From assembly GCA_021799275.1 (NCBI GenBank), contig JAJZAT010000017.1:1-64000 (forward strand): a DNA stretch of 64,000 nt, given 5' to 3'. The translations under genes and the position numbers were made by a program. The number at the start of each line of letters is the position of its first letter. Within the stretch, counting starts at the first letter, position 1. The stretch comes from Bacillota bacterium. GTDB taxonomy: Bacteria > Bacillota > Sulfobacillia > JAJZYS01 > JAJYTV01. Positions 46,701 to 55,599 of the stretch are shown here, piece by piece. Under the pieces are notes generated by a model, which was not told where the DNA came from, made no database searches, and worked only from the letters and a program-made list of their open reading frames with translations.

Positions 46701-47588
46701 ATGGAGCGAGAGGTAGGCACCTTCAGGGTGAAGGCGGGCCTGGCGGAGATGCTCAAGGGCGGCGTCATCATGGACGTGACGACGCCGGAGCAGGCGGTGA
46801 TCGCCGAGCGCGCAGGCGCCGTGGCCGTCATGGCGCTCGAGCGGGTGCCGGCGGACATCCGCGCGGCCGGCGGTGTCGCCCGCATGGCGGATCCTCACAT
46901 CGTCCGCGAGATCATGGACGCCGTGACGATTCCGGTGATGGCGAAGGCCCGCATCGGCCACTTCGTCGAGGCGCAGATCCTCGAGGCCCTGGGCGTGGAC
47001 TACATCGACGAGTCCGAGGTTCTGACGCCGGCGGATGAGCAGTACCACATCGACAAGGCGAAGTTCAAGGTCCCCTTCGTCTGCGGCGCGCGCAACCTCG
47101 GGGAGGCCCTCCGGCGGATCGCCGAGGGCGCCGCGATGATCCGCACCAAGGGCGAGCCGGGCACCGGTAACGTGGTCGAGGCGGTCCGCCACGCGCGCAC
47201 CGTCAACGCCGACATCCGGCGTGTCGTCGCAGCGCCTGAGGACGAGCTCGGCACGATCGCCAAGGAACTCGGCGCGCCGCTCGAGCTGGTGCGCGAGGTG
47301 CACGAGCTGGGCCGGCTGCCGGTGGTGAACTTCTCCGCGGGCGGCATCGCGACGCCGGCGGACGCCGCCTTGATGATGCAGCTCGGCGTCGACGGCATCT
47401 TCGTCGGCTCGGGCATCTTCAAGTCCCAGGACCCCGAGGCGCGCGCCCGCGCGGTCGTGCGCGCGACGACGCACTTCCAGGACCCCGCGGTGCTTGCGGA
47501 GGTCTCGGTGGGACTTGGCGAGGCGATGCCCGGGATCGAGATCTCGAAGATCGCGCCGGCGGAGCGCATGCAGGAGCGTGGCTGGTAG
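46701..47588 (+). CDS. pdxS: Pyridoxal 5'-phosphate synthase subunit PdxS
   Basis: This 295-residue enzyme makes PLP from ribose 5-phosphate, glyceraldehyde 3-phosphate and ammonia. The TIM-barrel motifs include [13 protein letters not shown], the catalytic lysine in [30 protein letters not shown] and [19 protein letters not shown]. It forms the dodecameric complex with the glutaminase PdxT encoded 1 bp downstream. The pdxS-pdxT-serS order is conserved. Confidence 0.98.
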   Translation: MEREVGTFRVKAGLAEMLKGGVIMDVTTPEQAVIAERAGAVAVMALERVPADIRAAGGVARMADPHIVREIMDAVTIPVMAKARIGHFVEAQILEALGVDYIDESEVLTPADEQYHIDKAKFKVPFVCGARNLGEALRRIAEGAAMIRTKGEPGTGNVVEAVRHARTVNADIRRVVAAPEDELGTIAKELGAPLELVREVHELGRLPVVNFSAGGIATPADAALMMQLGVDGIFVGSGIFKSQDPEARARAVVRATTHFQDPAVLAEVSVGLGEAMPGIEISKIAPAERMQERGW

Positions 47589-47589
47589 A

Positions 47590-48171
47590 GTGGCGACGAT
47601 CGGAGTCCTGGCCCTGCAGGGGGCCGTGCGCGAGCACGCGCGCGTGCTCGCGTCGCTCGGTGCCGAGGTGCGCCTCGTGAAGCGCCCCGGGGACCTTGAA
47701 GGCCTGGGCGGCATCGTGCTGCCGGGCGGCGAGTCGACCACCATCGGCATGTTGCTCGAGGAATACGAGCTCGCTCCTGTGCTGCGCGCGGGAGAGATCC
47801 CGATCTTCGGCACCTGCGCCGGCATGATCCTGATGGCCGACGAGATCGAGGACTCGGACCAGCCGCGTCTCGGCGTGATGCGCATATCGGTGCGTCGCAA
47901 CGCCTTTGGCCGGCAGCGCGAGAGCTTCGAGGAAGCCATCGACGGAGCGCCCGTCACGGGTGATCCCTTGCGTGGTGTCTTCATTCGGGCACCATACGTC
48001 ACGGACGTGGGTCCCGATGTGGAGATCCTGGGCCGCGTCGACGGCAAGATCGTGCTCTGCCGGCAGGGTCGTTTCCTCGCGGCCTCGTTCCATCCCGAAC
48101 TCACCGATGACCGTCGCCTGCACCGGTACTTCCTCGAGGAGATCGTGCAGCGCGCCGCGCACCTTGCCTAG
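47590..48171 (+). CDS. pdxT: PLP synthase glutaminase subunit PdxT
   Basis: This is a 193-residue class-I glutaminase. The catalytic Cys is in FGTCAGMIL and the His/Glu in SFHPELTDD, with PGGESTTIGML earlier. Start is GTG 47590, directly after the pdxS stop. It delivers ammonia to PdxS. Confidence 0.97.
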   Translation: MATIGVLALQGAVREHARVLASLGAEVRLVKRPGDLEGLGGIVLPGGESTTIGMLLEEYELAPVLRAGEIPIFGTCAGMILMADEIEDSDQPRLGVMRISVRRNAFGRQRESFEEAIDGAPVTGDPLRGVFIRAPYVTDVGPDVEILGRVDGKIVLCRQGRFLAASFHPELTDDRRLHRYFLEEIVQRAAHLA

Positions 48172-48192
48172 GCGGCCCCGTGCCGCTACAAT
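48164..48192 (+). promoter_or_regulatory. Promoter of the T-box operon
   Basis: TTGCCT (48164-48169) and TACAAT (48187-48192) have 17-bp spacing. The promoter overlaps the end of pdxT, so the T-box leader starts at about 48199. Confidence 0.65.
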
Positions 48193-48198
48193 GATGGA

Positions 48199-48416
48199 TA
48201 CCACAGCATCGGGCGAAGATGGGGAAGGCCCCGCGCGAGCGCAGGAGAGAGCCGGCGGCAGGTGCGAGCCGGTGCGCAGTACGGCAGGCTTCCGCCCCTG
48301 AGCTGCCGGCGACGAGTCGGACGCGTGGCGCACGTGACAGCGCCGGGAGGATGCACGACGTGCATTGAAAAAGGGTGGCACAGCGGCCGTTCGCCCCTTG
48401 GGCGAGGGCCGCTTTT
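48199..48416 (+). ncRNA. Serine T-box leader
   Basis: The T-box sequence AGGGTGGCACAGCGG is at 48372-48386, followed by a terminator stem GCGGCC/GGCCGC (48383-48412) and TTTT. Stem I apical elements (GAGAGAG, then GGTGCGAGCC) are at about 48245-48270. UCC at 48291-48293 is a candidate specifier. The UGGC of the T-box pairs with G-CCA ends, and both tRNA-Ser genes in this window carry discriminator G. The downstream operon is mtnA-serS. Confidence 0.9.
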
Positions 48417-48437
48417 GCATTCCCTTCGAGGGAGGCG

Positions 48438-49436
48438 ATGGCGGTGCAGGCGGTGGACTTCAGAGACGGCAAACTGCGGCTCCTCGATCAGCGTGAACTG
48501 CCGCAGGCGGTCCGGTACCTCGAGATCGGCGACGCCGAGGGCGCTGCGGAGGCCATTCGCGATATGGCCGTGCGCGGCGCGCCCGCGATCGGACTGGCGG
48601 CCGCATACGCGATGGCGCTCGCCGCACGCGAGGCGACCGGCACGGCGGACCCCGCGGCCACGCTCGGGACCCTGTCCGGCCTCATCGCGCAGGCCCGGCC
48701 CACGGCGATCAACCTGCGCCACGAAGTGGAGCGTTCCCTCGGACTGCTCACGGGCAGCCCAGCCACCTGGTACGAGACCGCCCTCAGGCACGCCGAGGCG
48801 ATGAAGGAGGGTCAGCGCCTCGAGGACGAGGCTCTCGCGCGGAACGCCCTGCCGCTCTTCAGCAAAGGCATGCGCGTCCTGACGCATTGCAACACGGGAT
48901 CTCTCGCGACCGGCGGGCTAGGCACCGCGTTCGCCGCGATCGTGCTGGCGCATCGCGAACTCGGCCTCGCAGAGGTGCTGGCCGACGAGACCAGGCCCCG
49001 CCTGCAGGGCGCGCGCCTCACCGCGTTCGAGCTCGGCCAGGCCGGCGTGCCCCATCGCGTGATCGTGGACGGCGCCGCGGCGTACTGCATGGCGAGCGGT
49101 CTCGTGGACCTCGTCATCGTCGGTGCCGACCGCATCGGCAGCGATGGGCGCACGGCGAACAAGATCGGCACCTACGGCCTCGCGGTGCTGGCGAAGCATC
49201 ACGGGATCCCCTTTGCGGTGGTGGCGCCGCGATCTAGCTGCGACCCTCTCTGGCCCGGCGCCAGGGAGGTGGAGATCGAGCAGCGCGATCCGCTCGAGGT
49301 GCTCGAAGTCATGGGGCAGCGCGTCGCCAGCGCCGGCAGCGACGCCTTGAACCCGGCGTTCGACGTCACCCCGGGTGAGCTGGTGACGGCGATCGTGCGC
49401 GAGGATGGCCTCTACAGGCCGCCGTACGCCTTCTGA
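48438..49436 (+). CDS. mtnA: Methylthioribose-1-phosphate isomerase
   Basis: This 332-residue enzyme isomerises methylthioribose 1-phosphate in methionine salvage. DMAVRGAPAIGLAAAYAMA, THCNTGSLATGGLGTA and VGADRIGSDGRTANKIGTYG match MtnA. GTG 48444 has better spacing from GGAGG than ATG 48438, so the start may be two codons later. It lies between the Ser T-box and serS, so its expression is tied to serine tRNA charging. No other methionine-salvage gene is in the window. Confidence 0.93.
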   Translation: MAVQAVDFRDGKLRLLDQRELPQAVRYLEIGDAEGAAEAIRDMAVRGAPAIGLAAAYAMALAAREATGTADPAATLGTLSGLIAQARPTAINLRHEVERSLGLLTGSPATWYETALRHAEAMKEGQRLEDEALARNALPLFSKGMRVLTHCNTGSLATGGLGTAFAAIVLAHRELGLAEVLADETRPRLQGARLTAFELGQAGVPHRVIVDGAAAYCMASGLVDLVIVGADRIGSDGRTANKIGTYGLAVLAKHHGIPFAVVAPRSSCDPLWPGAREVEIEQRDPLEVLEVMGQRVASAGSDALNPAFDVTPGELVTAIVREDGLYRPPYAF

Positions 49437-49466
49437 GGAGCCGCGAAAGGCAAGGGGGACGAACAG

Positions 49467-50723
49467 ATGCATGACCCGAGAAAGCTGCGGGAAGAGGCGG
49501 ACGAATACAGGCGCAGGCTCCGCCGCCGCGGGGCCGACGGCCTCCTGGACGACGCGCTCAAGGTGGATGAGGAGCGGCTATCCGTCCTGCGCCGCGTGGA
49601 GGAACTGAGGGCCGAGCGCAACCGCGCGAGCCAGGAGATCGCTGGCCTGCGCAAGGCCGGCAAGGACGCGCAGGCCGAGATCGAGCGCATGCGCGGCGTC
49701 GGCGAAGAGCTGAAGACCAAGGAGGCGGAACTCGCCGAACTCGAAGGGAAGGTCCAGGAGCTCTGGCTGCAGATCCCGAACGTGCCCTCGGACGACATGC
49801 CCGACGGGCTCGAGCCGCGGGAGGAGCGCGTCATCTTCGAGCGGCCCCGCTTCGACTTCGAACCGAAGGCGCACTGGGAGATCGGCACGAATCTCGGCAT
49901 TCTGGACTTCGACCGCGCGACGCGCATGTCCGGCTCGCGGTTCGCCCTGCAGCGCGGACTCGGCGCCAAGCTCGAGCGCGCCCTGATCGACTTCATGATC
50001 GACGTGCACACGTCACGGGGCTACACGGAGATCTTCCCGCCCTTCCTCGTGCAGGAGCCTGCGCTCTACGGCACGGGCCAGCTGCCGAAGTTCCGCGAGG
50101 AGATGTTCCAGACCCAGACCGGGCACTTCCTCATCTCGACCGCCGAGGTGCCGGTGACGAACATGCACCGGGACGAGATCCTACCGGACGACGAACTCCC
50201 GATCCACTACTGCGCCTACAGCGCCTGCTTCCGCGCCGAGGCCGGGGCGGCCGGACGCGACACGCGCGGGCTCATCCGCCTGCACCAGTTCAACAAGGTG
50301 GAGATCGTGCATTTTGTGCGTCCGGAGGACTCGGACAGCGAGCTCGACGTGATCGTGGACGAGGCGGAGGAGATCCTGCGCCGCCTCGAACTCCACTACC
50401 GCGTCGTGACGCTGCCGACGATGGACTACGGCTTCTCCGCGTACAAGACGCTCGATCTCGAGGTGTGGCTGCCGTCGCAGGACATGTTCCGCGAGATCTC
50501 CTCGGCCACGAACTTCCGCGACTTCCAGGCGCGGCGCGCCAACATCCGCTATCGCGACCAGGACGGCAAGGTGCACTTCGTCCACACCCTGAACGCCTCG
50601 GGCCTCGCCATCGGGCGCACCATGGCGGCGATCCTCGAGCAATACCAGGACGAGGATGGCAGCGTGCGCGTGCCGCAGGCCCTGCGGCCCTATATGGGCG
50701 TCGAGCGCATCGGGCCGCGATAA
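49467..50723 (+). CDS. serS: Seryl-tRNA synthetase
   Basis: This is a 418-residue class-II synthetase. A long N-terminal coiled-coil arm (about residues 30-100) is followed by the catalytic domain with motif 2 FRAEAGAAGRDTRGLIRLHQ and motif 3 LAIGRTMAAILEQY. Coupled to mtnA behind the T-box leader; a tRNA-Ser gene follows 26 bp downstream. Confidence 0.98.
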   Translation: MHDPRKLREEADEYRRRLRRRGADGLLDDALKVDEERLSVLRRVEELRAERNRASQEIAGLRKAGKDAQAEIERMRGVGEELKTKEAELAELEGKVQELWLQIPNVPSDDMPDGLEPREERVIFERPRFDFEPKAHWEIGTNLGILDFDRATRMSGSRFALQRGLGAKLERALIDFMIDVHTSRGYTEIFPPFLVQEPALYGTGQLPKFREEMFQTQTGHFLISTAEVPVTNMHRDEILPDDELPIHYCAYSACFRAEAGAAGRDTRGLIRLHQFNKVEIVHFVRPEDSDSELDVIVDEAEEILRRLELHYRVVTLPTMDYGFSAYKTLDLEVWLPSQDMFREISSATNFRDFQARRANIRYRDQDGKVHFVHTLNASGLAIGRTMAAILEQYQDEDGSVRVPQALRPYMGVERIGPR

Positions 50724-50749
50724 GCCTCGTGCTATAATGGCGAAGCGCC

Positions 50750-50838
50750 GGAGGGGTGGCCGAGCGGTTTAAGGCGGCGGTCTTGAAAACCGCTGAGGTG
50801 ATGAGCCTCCGTGGGTTCGAATCCCACCCCCTCCGCCA
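50750..50838 (+). tRNA. tRNA-Ser (anticodon UGA)
   Basis: This 89-nt type-II tRNA has acceptor GGAGGGG/CCCCTCC, anticodon stem GCGGT/ACCGC with loop CTTGAAA (TGA), a long variable arm, GTTCGAATC T-loop, discriminator G and encoded CCA. TATAAT lies at 50733-50738. Confidence 0.96.
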
Positions 50839-50889
50839 GCTTTGCGGCACGGCGGGAGGCTTTCGAGGTTGCGCACCGCGGGACAGGGC

Positions 50890-51591
50890 ATGGGCTTCGG
50901 CGACGTGCTCGACGCAGGGTTCCAGGTCTTCCGCAGCGCGTTCTGGCAGCTGGCCCTTGCACAGGCCATCGTTGCCATACCGGTCGCGATCATCCAAGGA
51001 CTCTGGCTGCCACACAGCGTGCCGACAAGCCTGCAGCAGTCCATCGGTCTCTTCTCCGCGCATGCGCCGATCTCGCTGCTGATCGGCGTGCTCGGCATTC
51101 TCCAGGCGAGCGCCGTGGTGGTCGTCGCGCGGCAGACCGCCAGCGGTGTGCCGGCCAGCGCCCTCAAGGCCTATCGGCAAGCCTTCAGCCGTTTCCCCGA
51201 GGCGCTCGGCTTCGGGCTGATCTTTGGGGTCCTGGTCGGCGTCGGCCTCGCGATCGTGATCATCCCTGGCGTCGTCGTGGCGATCTGGCTGTCGCAGGGC
51301 CTCTTCCTGATTGTGCTCGGCAATCGCGGCATCATCCAGGGCATCGTCGAAAGCTATCGCCTGGTGTCGGGGTACTTCTGGCGCGTGCTCGGCATCGCCC
51401 TGGTCGCGTTCCTGATGGAGACCGTCGTGAGCCTTCTTGTGACGATGCTCTTCACGGCAGCAACCGGACATGGCGAGGTGACGGCGGTCGTCACGACGCT
51501 CCTCGGCATCCTGATCGGCAGCTTCCCGCTCGTGGTGCTGTACATCCAGTATCGTGACCTTTTGCAGCGCCGCGGCCTCAACCGGGGCTGA
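50890..51591 (+). CDS. Integral membrane protein, unknown
   Basis: This is a 233-residue protein with about six transmembrane segments. It starts MGFGDVLDAGFQVFRSAFWQL, a pattern seen in a broad family of Gram-positive membrane proteins with GFGDVLDAAF-type N-termini. No catalytic motif is visible. ATG 50890 lies 51 bp after tRNA-Ser; the upstream in-frame ATG 50842 overlaps the tRNA border. It is monocistronic between two tRNA-Ser genes. Confidence 0.65.
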   Translation: MGFGDVLDAGFQVFRSAFWQLALAQAIVAIPVAIIQGLWLPHSVPTSLQQSIGLFSAHAPISLLIGVLGILQASAVVVVARQTASGVPASALKAYRQAFSRFPEALGFGLIFGVLVGVGLAIVIIPGVVVAIWLSQGLFLIVLGNRGIIQGIVESYRLVSGYFWRVLGIALVAFLMETVVSLLVTMLFTAATGHGEVTAVVTTLLGILIGSFPLVVLYIQYRDLLQRRGLNRG

Positions 51592-51598
51592 TTCGCGA

Positions 51599-51628
51599 TT
51601 GATCAGGCCCGAGGCCACGTGGTACAAT
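51599..51628 (+). promoter_or_regulatory. Promoter of tRNA-Ser(GCU)
   Basis: TTGATC (51599-51604) and TACAAT (51623-51628) with 18-bp spacing, 14 bp before the tRNA. Confidence 0.6.
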
Positions 51629-51642
51629 GCGGAGTGCTTCGC

Positions 51643-51738
51643 GGAGGGATACCCAAGTGGCTGAAGGGGCGGTCCTGCTAAGACTGTAGGGGGTTAACAA
51701 AAAGCCCCGCGAGGGTTCAAATCCCTCTCCCTCCGCCA
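51643..51738 (+). tRNA. tRNA-Ser (anticodon GCU)
   Basis: This 96-nt type-II tRNA has acceptor GGAGGGA/TCCCTCC, anticodon stem CGGTC/GACTG with loop CTGCTAA (GCT), a long variable arm with GGGG/CCCC, discriminator G and encoded CCA. Confidence 0.95.
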
Positions 51739-52143
51739 GAATATTCCTGCGCCTCCAGGATTGGAGGCGCCATTTCTCTTTGCTTGGGTCAACAAAACCG
51801 CGCGACAAGGCGTTCGCCCGCGCCCGATGGTCACGACGTCCAAATGGACCATGGTAGCGGGTCCAAGTGGACCATCTTGGTCATCGAAGTGCCTTCCAGG
51901 AGGGTAAGCGCAATCTGGCATAAAGGAGATTGCGGCGTCTTAGCGAATTCTCACGGCAACGCGCGACTGCCTGACGGCGGGAGAGCGGGGCAGATCATAC
52001 AGAGCGGAGGGAGGGTCGAACGGGCCTCAGGGCCGTGTTTCACGTGCCGTCGCAGCCTGGGCGCGATAAGGAATTTGAGATCGGCGCCCCGACCGCGGCG
52101 AGTTCTAATTTCCCCCCCCCACTGAAGGGAGGACACCGGATTT
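51739..52143. other. Gene-free stretch before the permease
   Basis: These 405 bp hold no gene I can support. They contain two 15-bp repeats, GTCCAAATGGACCAT (51838-51852) and GTCCAAGTGGACCAT (51861-51875), each with a palindromic GTCCA/TGGAC core and 23-bp period, and a half-matching parS-like TGTTTCACGTG (52036-52046). The paired repeats could be a regulator site or the end of a vanished insertion sequence. Confidence 0.4.
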
Positions 52144-53784
52144 ATGGCAACTGCGCAAGCCAATGTGCGCGCCAGCGGTCAACTGAAGCATGAACTGAGA
52201 TTTGTTGACCTGCTGATGGCCTCGGTAGGCGGAATCATCGGATCGGGCTGGCTCTACGGCTCCTGGAAGGGCGGCTTCATGGCCGGTCCGGCCGCGGACC
52301 TGTCGTGGCTGATCGGTGCCGTCGCGGTTCTCTTGATCGGGCTCGTCTTCGCGGAACTCGGCGGCGCCCTGCCTGAGGCGGGCGCGATCGTTCGTTATCC
52401 GCAGTACTCGCACGGAACGTTCGTCAGCTACATCATGGGCTGGGGCGCCCTGATCGCCTACGCCTCCGTGCCTCCGATCGAGGCTGAGGCCGCGGTGCAG
52501 TTCATGGGCTACTACTGGCCCGCCGTGTACTCGAACTCGGCAGGCGCCCTGACGACCCTCGGCATCTTCGTGTCCGTCGCCTTCATGCTCCTATTCTTCC
52601 TGATCAACTACTTCGGCGTCGGCGTGTTCGGCAAGACGAACACCTACTGGACCTGGCTGAAGATCGTGATCCCGACCCTGGCGGTCGTCGTCCTGTTCTT
52701 CGGCGGCCACTTCAACGCCGCGAACTTCACCCACTACGGCGGCTTCACGCCGCTCGGCACCTCCGGCATCTTCGCGGCGGTCCCGCTGGGCGGCATCGTG
52801 TTCGCCTACCTGGGCTTCCGGCAGTCCCTGGACCTCGCGGGCGAGGCGAAGAACCCGCAGCGCGACATGCCACGGGCGGTCATCTTCTCGATCATCATCG
52901 GCGGCGTTCTCTACCTCCTCCTGCAGACCGTCTGGATCGGCAACGTCGGCGCCGCTCAGCTGGCGCACGGCTGGGCCGGCACGCAGAAGGAGTTTACCGC
53001 TCCGTTCTCCGACCTCTCCAAGTTCGCCGGCTTCGGCTGGCTCGCGGTGATCCTGCTGCTCGACGGCATCTGGTCCCCGGCCGGTACCGGCAACGTGTAC
53101 CTCGCCTCCACCTCGCGCGTCATGTTCGCCATGGGCAAGAACCGCTACTTCCCGCGGTTCCTGCTCTGGGTCCACCCGAAGAGCGGCGTGCCTCTCTGGG
53201 CGCTCGTCTTCACCGTCGTCATCGGCCTCGCGTTCCTGCTGCCGCTCCCGTCGTGGTCGGCGCTCGTCGGTCTCGTTTCGAACGCGACCGTATTCACCTA
53301 CATCATCGGCCCGGTGTCCGCCGCCGTACTGCGCAGGACGATGCCGAACATGCCGCGTCCGTTCAAGCTGGGCGGCATGGGCTTCTTCGCGCCGGCCGCG
53401 TTCGTCGTGGCCTCGCTGATCCTCTACTGGTCCGGCTGGTCGATCGACGCGCCGGTCGCGCTGATCCTCCTCGTCGGCGTCCTCCTCTACGCGTACGGCG
53501 TGACCACCTTCGCGCCGGACGAGCAGATCTACTCCTGGAAGTACGTCAAGGCCGGCATCTGGCTCGTCGTGTACATCATCGTGATGCTGGTCCTGACCTA
53601 CATCGGTTCCTCGGAGTTCGGCGCGCCGCACCAGATCATCCCCTACGGCTTGGACATGTTGGTCGTGGCGATCGTCGCCTTGTTCTTCTTCTACTGGGGC
53701 GTCCGGAGCGGTATCCCGACCTTCGAGTCGGAAGCCAAGCTCAAGGAGTTCGCCCAGCAGGGTCACAGCGCGTCCGCAGACTGA
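52144..53784 (+). CDS. APC-family amino-acid permease
   Basis: This is a 546-residue transporter with about 12-14 transmembrane segments. The N-terminal MASVGGIIGSGWLYG is the unwound TM1 substrate-binding motif of the APC family, and LPEAGAIVRYPQYSHG and GFRQSLDLAGEAKNPQRDMP follow the expected pattern. The substrate is not predictable. AGGGAGG is seen at 52128-52134 and a strong terminator follows. Confidence 0.88.
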   Translation: MATAQANVRASGQLKHELRFVDLLMASVGGIIGSGWLYGSWKGGFMAGPAADLSWLIGAVAVLLIGLVFAELGGALPEAGAIVRYPQYSHGTFVSYIMGWGALIAYASVPPIEAEAAVQFMGYYWPAVYSNSAGALTTLGIFVSVAFMLLFFLINYFGVGVFGKTNTYWTWLKIVIPTLAVVVLFFGGHFNAANFTHYGGFTPLGTSGIFAAVPLGGIVFAYLGFRQSLDLAGEAKNPQRDMPRAVIFSIIIGGVLYLLLQTVWIGNVGAAQLAHGWAGTQKEFTAPFSDLSKFAGFGWLAVILLLDGIWSPAGTGNVYLASTSRVMFAMGKNRYFPRFLLWVHPKSGVPLWALVFTVVIGLAFLLPLPSWSALVGLVSNATVFTYIIGPVSAAVLRRTMPNMPRPFKLGGMGFFAPAAFVVASLILYWSGWSIDAPVALILLVGVLLYAYGVTTFAPDEQIYSWKYVKAGIWLVVYIIVMLVLTYIGSSEFGAPHQIIPYGLDMLVVAIVALFFFYWGVRSGIPTFESEAKLKEFAQQGHSASAD

Positions 53785-53791
53785 ACCACAT

Positions 53792-53833
53792 CGCCCGGGG
53801 CCGGCCTCACCTGAGGCCGGCCCCGGGCGTTTT
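53792..53833 (+). terminator. Very strong terminator after the permease
   Basis: An 18-bp perfect GC-rich stem (53792-53809 with 53812-53829) with loop CC is followed by TTTT. It is shared with the convergent LigD-polymerase gene. Confidence 0.9.
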
Positions 53834-53850
53834 GCTAGGCGCCCGCGCCG

Positions 53851-54723
53851 CTACCGGCCGGGGGCCGCCGCCACGAGGCGCAGGAGGGGACCTGGGTCTT
53901 GCGGCGGGAGAGGCTCGGCCCAGATGTCGCCGACGGCCCGCAGACGCGAGGGCATGGTGCACAGGGTGAAGTCTCCCGGCCGGATGTGGCCGAGTTCCTC
54001 CGGCCTGATCGGACAGCTCACGGGCGCGCCGGGCACGGCGCGCAGGCTGTAGGGAGCGGCGAGCGTATGCCCCGCGGCGCTCTGGCCGAAATCGAAGTAG
54101 ACGCCGTGGCGGCGCGCCTTGAGCCGCTCCAGCGAGACGAGGTCCGGCCGCACGCGCCGGATCTCCGCGCCGAGCCCCTTGAAGGCGAGGAAGAGATCGT
54201 GCGGCGTCGGTCCTGGGCGGATCGGCAGGAAGAGGTGCAGGCCGCGCTTGCCGGAGGTCTTGAGGAGGGCTTTGAGGCCGATGGCGTCCAGGGCGGAAAG
54301 GGTCAGCCTTGCGAGAGCGACGGCGTCGTCGAAGCCGCAGGGGGGCATCGGGTCGAGGTCCAACCAGGCGAGGTCCGGATGCTCGGAGTCGGGATGGCGC
54401 AGCGGCGAGATGTGGAACTCGAGACCGCCGAGGCCGACGGCGTAGGCGATCGTGCGCTCATCCTGCAGCATGATGTAGCGCGTCCCTTCGATCGGCCAGG
54501 TGGCGAGCCAGGGCGGCGCGCCGCTCGGGGGGTTCTTCTGGAAGAACCCCTTTTGCTCGATGCCGTCCGGGTAGCGGATCTGCGTCAACGGCCGGTCGCG
54601 GGTGAAGCGGAGGAGTGGTCCCGAGACCGCGAGGTAGTAGCGCAGCACATCCTGGCGCGTGATCGCGTCCTGCGGGTAGCAGACCTTCTCCGGGTGCTTC
54701 AGGGAAAACCCCAAGTTCTCCAT
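53851..54723 (-). CDS. LigD-type DNA polymerase/primase domain protein
   Basis: This is a 290-residue stand-alone archaeo-eukaryotic primase fold of the LigD polymerase family. It has HPEKVCYPQDAITRQDVLRYY, LTQIRYPDGIEQKGFFQKN, the metal-binding LAWLDLDPM, LKTSGKRGLHLFLPI and a final FTLCTMPSRL. It fills gaps during end joining. ATG 54723 gives the family N-terminus. It is divergent from the ligase gene across 67 bp. Confidence 0.92.
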   Translation of the reverse strand: MENLGFSLKHPEKVCYPQDAITRQDVLRYYLAVSGPLLRFTRDRPLTQIRYPDGIEQKGFFQKNPPSGAPPWLATWPIEGTRYIMLQDERTIAYAVGLGGLEFHISPLRHPDSEHPDLAWLDLDPMPPCGFDDAVALARLTLSALDAIGLKALLKTSGKRGLHLFLPIRPGPTPHDLFLAFKGLGAEIRRVRPDLVSLERLKARRHGVYFDFGQSAAGHTLAAPYSLRAVPGAPVSCPIRPEELGHIRPGDFTLCTMPSRLRAVGDIWAEPLPPQDPGPLLRLVAAAPGR

Positions 54724-54790
54724 GCCTGTAGCCTGCGGCAGCCTTGGCCGTTCCACGCATGCTTCTTCAGACTGCCGGGACGCTAGCAGT

Positions 54791-55594
54791 ATGGACGAAC
54801 CTCTGCAGCCGATGGAGCCGGTGATCTGGCAGACGCCGTTCGACGACCCCCAGTGGCAGTTCGAGATCAAGTGGGATGGCGTGCGCTGCCTCGCGTACGC
54901 CGATGGTGATGACGTACGCATCTACGGGCGCCGCGGAACCAACTGGTCCGCACGCTTTCCCGAGTTGCGCGCGGCCCTCAAGGGCTGTGGCAAGGTGCTC
55001 GACGGAGAGCTCGTCGTGCTGCAAGACGGGCGCCCAAGCTTTCCGGCCGTGATGCGCCGCCTGCACCGAAACGATGGCCCGGCGCACCTCATGGTCTTCG
55101 ACTGCCTCTGCGATGGCGGCCGAGACCTGCGCCGGGAACCGACCGCCGTGCGCCAGGAGAAACTCCTGGCGCTGCCGGCCAGCTCCCTCGTGCATCGCGT
55201 GGAGCCGGTGACGGGCGCGGGCCGGGCGCTCTTCGAGGTGGCCCGCGAAAGCGGTCTCGAAGGCGTCGTCGCCAAACGGCGCGATGCACCCTACGTGGGC
55301 GGCAAGAGCGATCTCTGGCGCAAGGTGAAGTGCTGGCGCGAGCTGCGCTGCGTCGTCCTGGGACTCGACGAGGAGAAGGGTGAGATCAGAAGTGTTCGCC
55401 TTGGCGCCGAGCAGGACGGTCAGGTTGTGCCCATCGGTTCGGTCGGTAACATCGCGCGCGGTGCGCAGCAGGAACTGAGGCGAGCGCTCGCCCGCGGCAA
55501 GACGCTCGTGGACGTGGCGTACCTCGAGTGGACGGAAGACGGGAGCCTCAGGCATCCGCGCTGGCTGCGCGTCGCGCATCCCTCAGGACACTGA
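54791..55594 (+). CDS. ATP-dependent DNA ligase (LigD-type)
   Basis: This is a 267-residue ligase. The adenylated lysine is in EIKWDGVRCLAY, with GRRGTNWSARFPEL, LDGELVVLQDG, LEGVVAKRRDAPY and the final WRKVKCW. A short OB-fold domain occupies about residues 190-265. It seals breaks in non-homologous end joining with Ku and the polymerase protein. No clear ribosome site precedes ATG 54791; the start is set by homology. Confidence 0.93.
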   Translation: MDEPLQPMEPVIWQTPFDDPQWQFEIKWDGVRCLAYADGDDVRIYGRRGTNWSARFPELRAALKGCGKVLDGELVVLQDGRPSFPAVMRRLHRNDGPAHLMVFDCLCDGGRDLRREPTAVRQEKLLALPASSLVHRVEPVTGAGRALFEVARESGLEGVVAKRRDAPYVGGKSDLWRKVKCWRELRCVVLGLDEEKGEIRSVRLGAEQDGQVVPIGSVGNIARGAQQELRRALARGKTLVDVAYLEWTEDGSLRHPRWLRVAHPSGH

Positions 55595-55599
55595 GATCT

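Noticed and set aside
46652-47038. 128-residue plus-strand frame overlapping the start of pdxS
   Set aside because: It runs out of frame through the conserved pdxS coding sequence and has a ribosome site too close to its ATG.
52036-52046. Possible second parS site (TGTTTCACGTG)
   Set aside because: Only one half matches; the other half reads CCGTC in place of AAACA, so specific ParB loading is unlikely.
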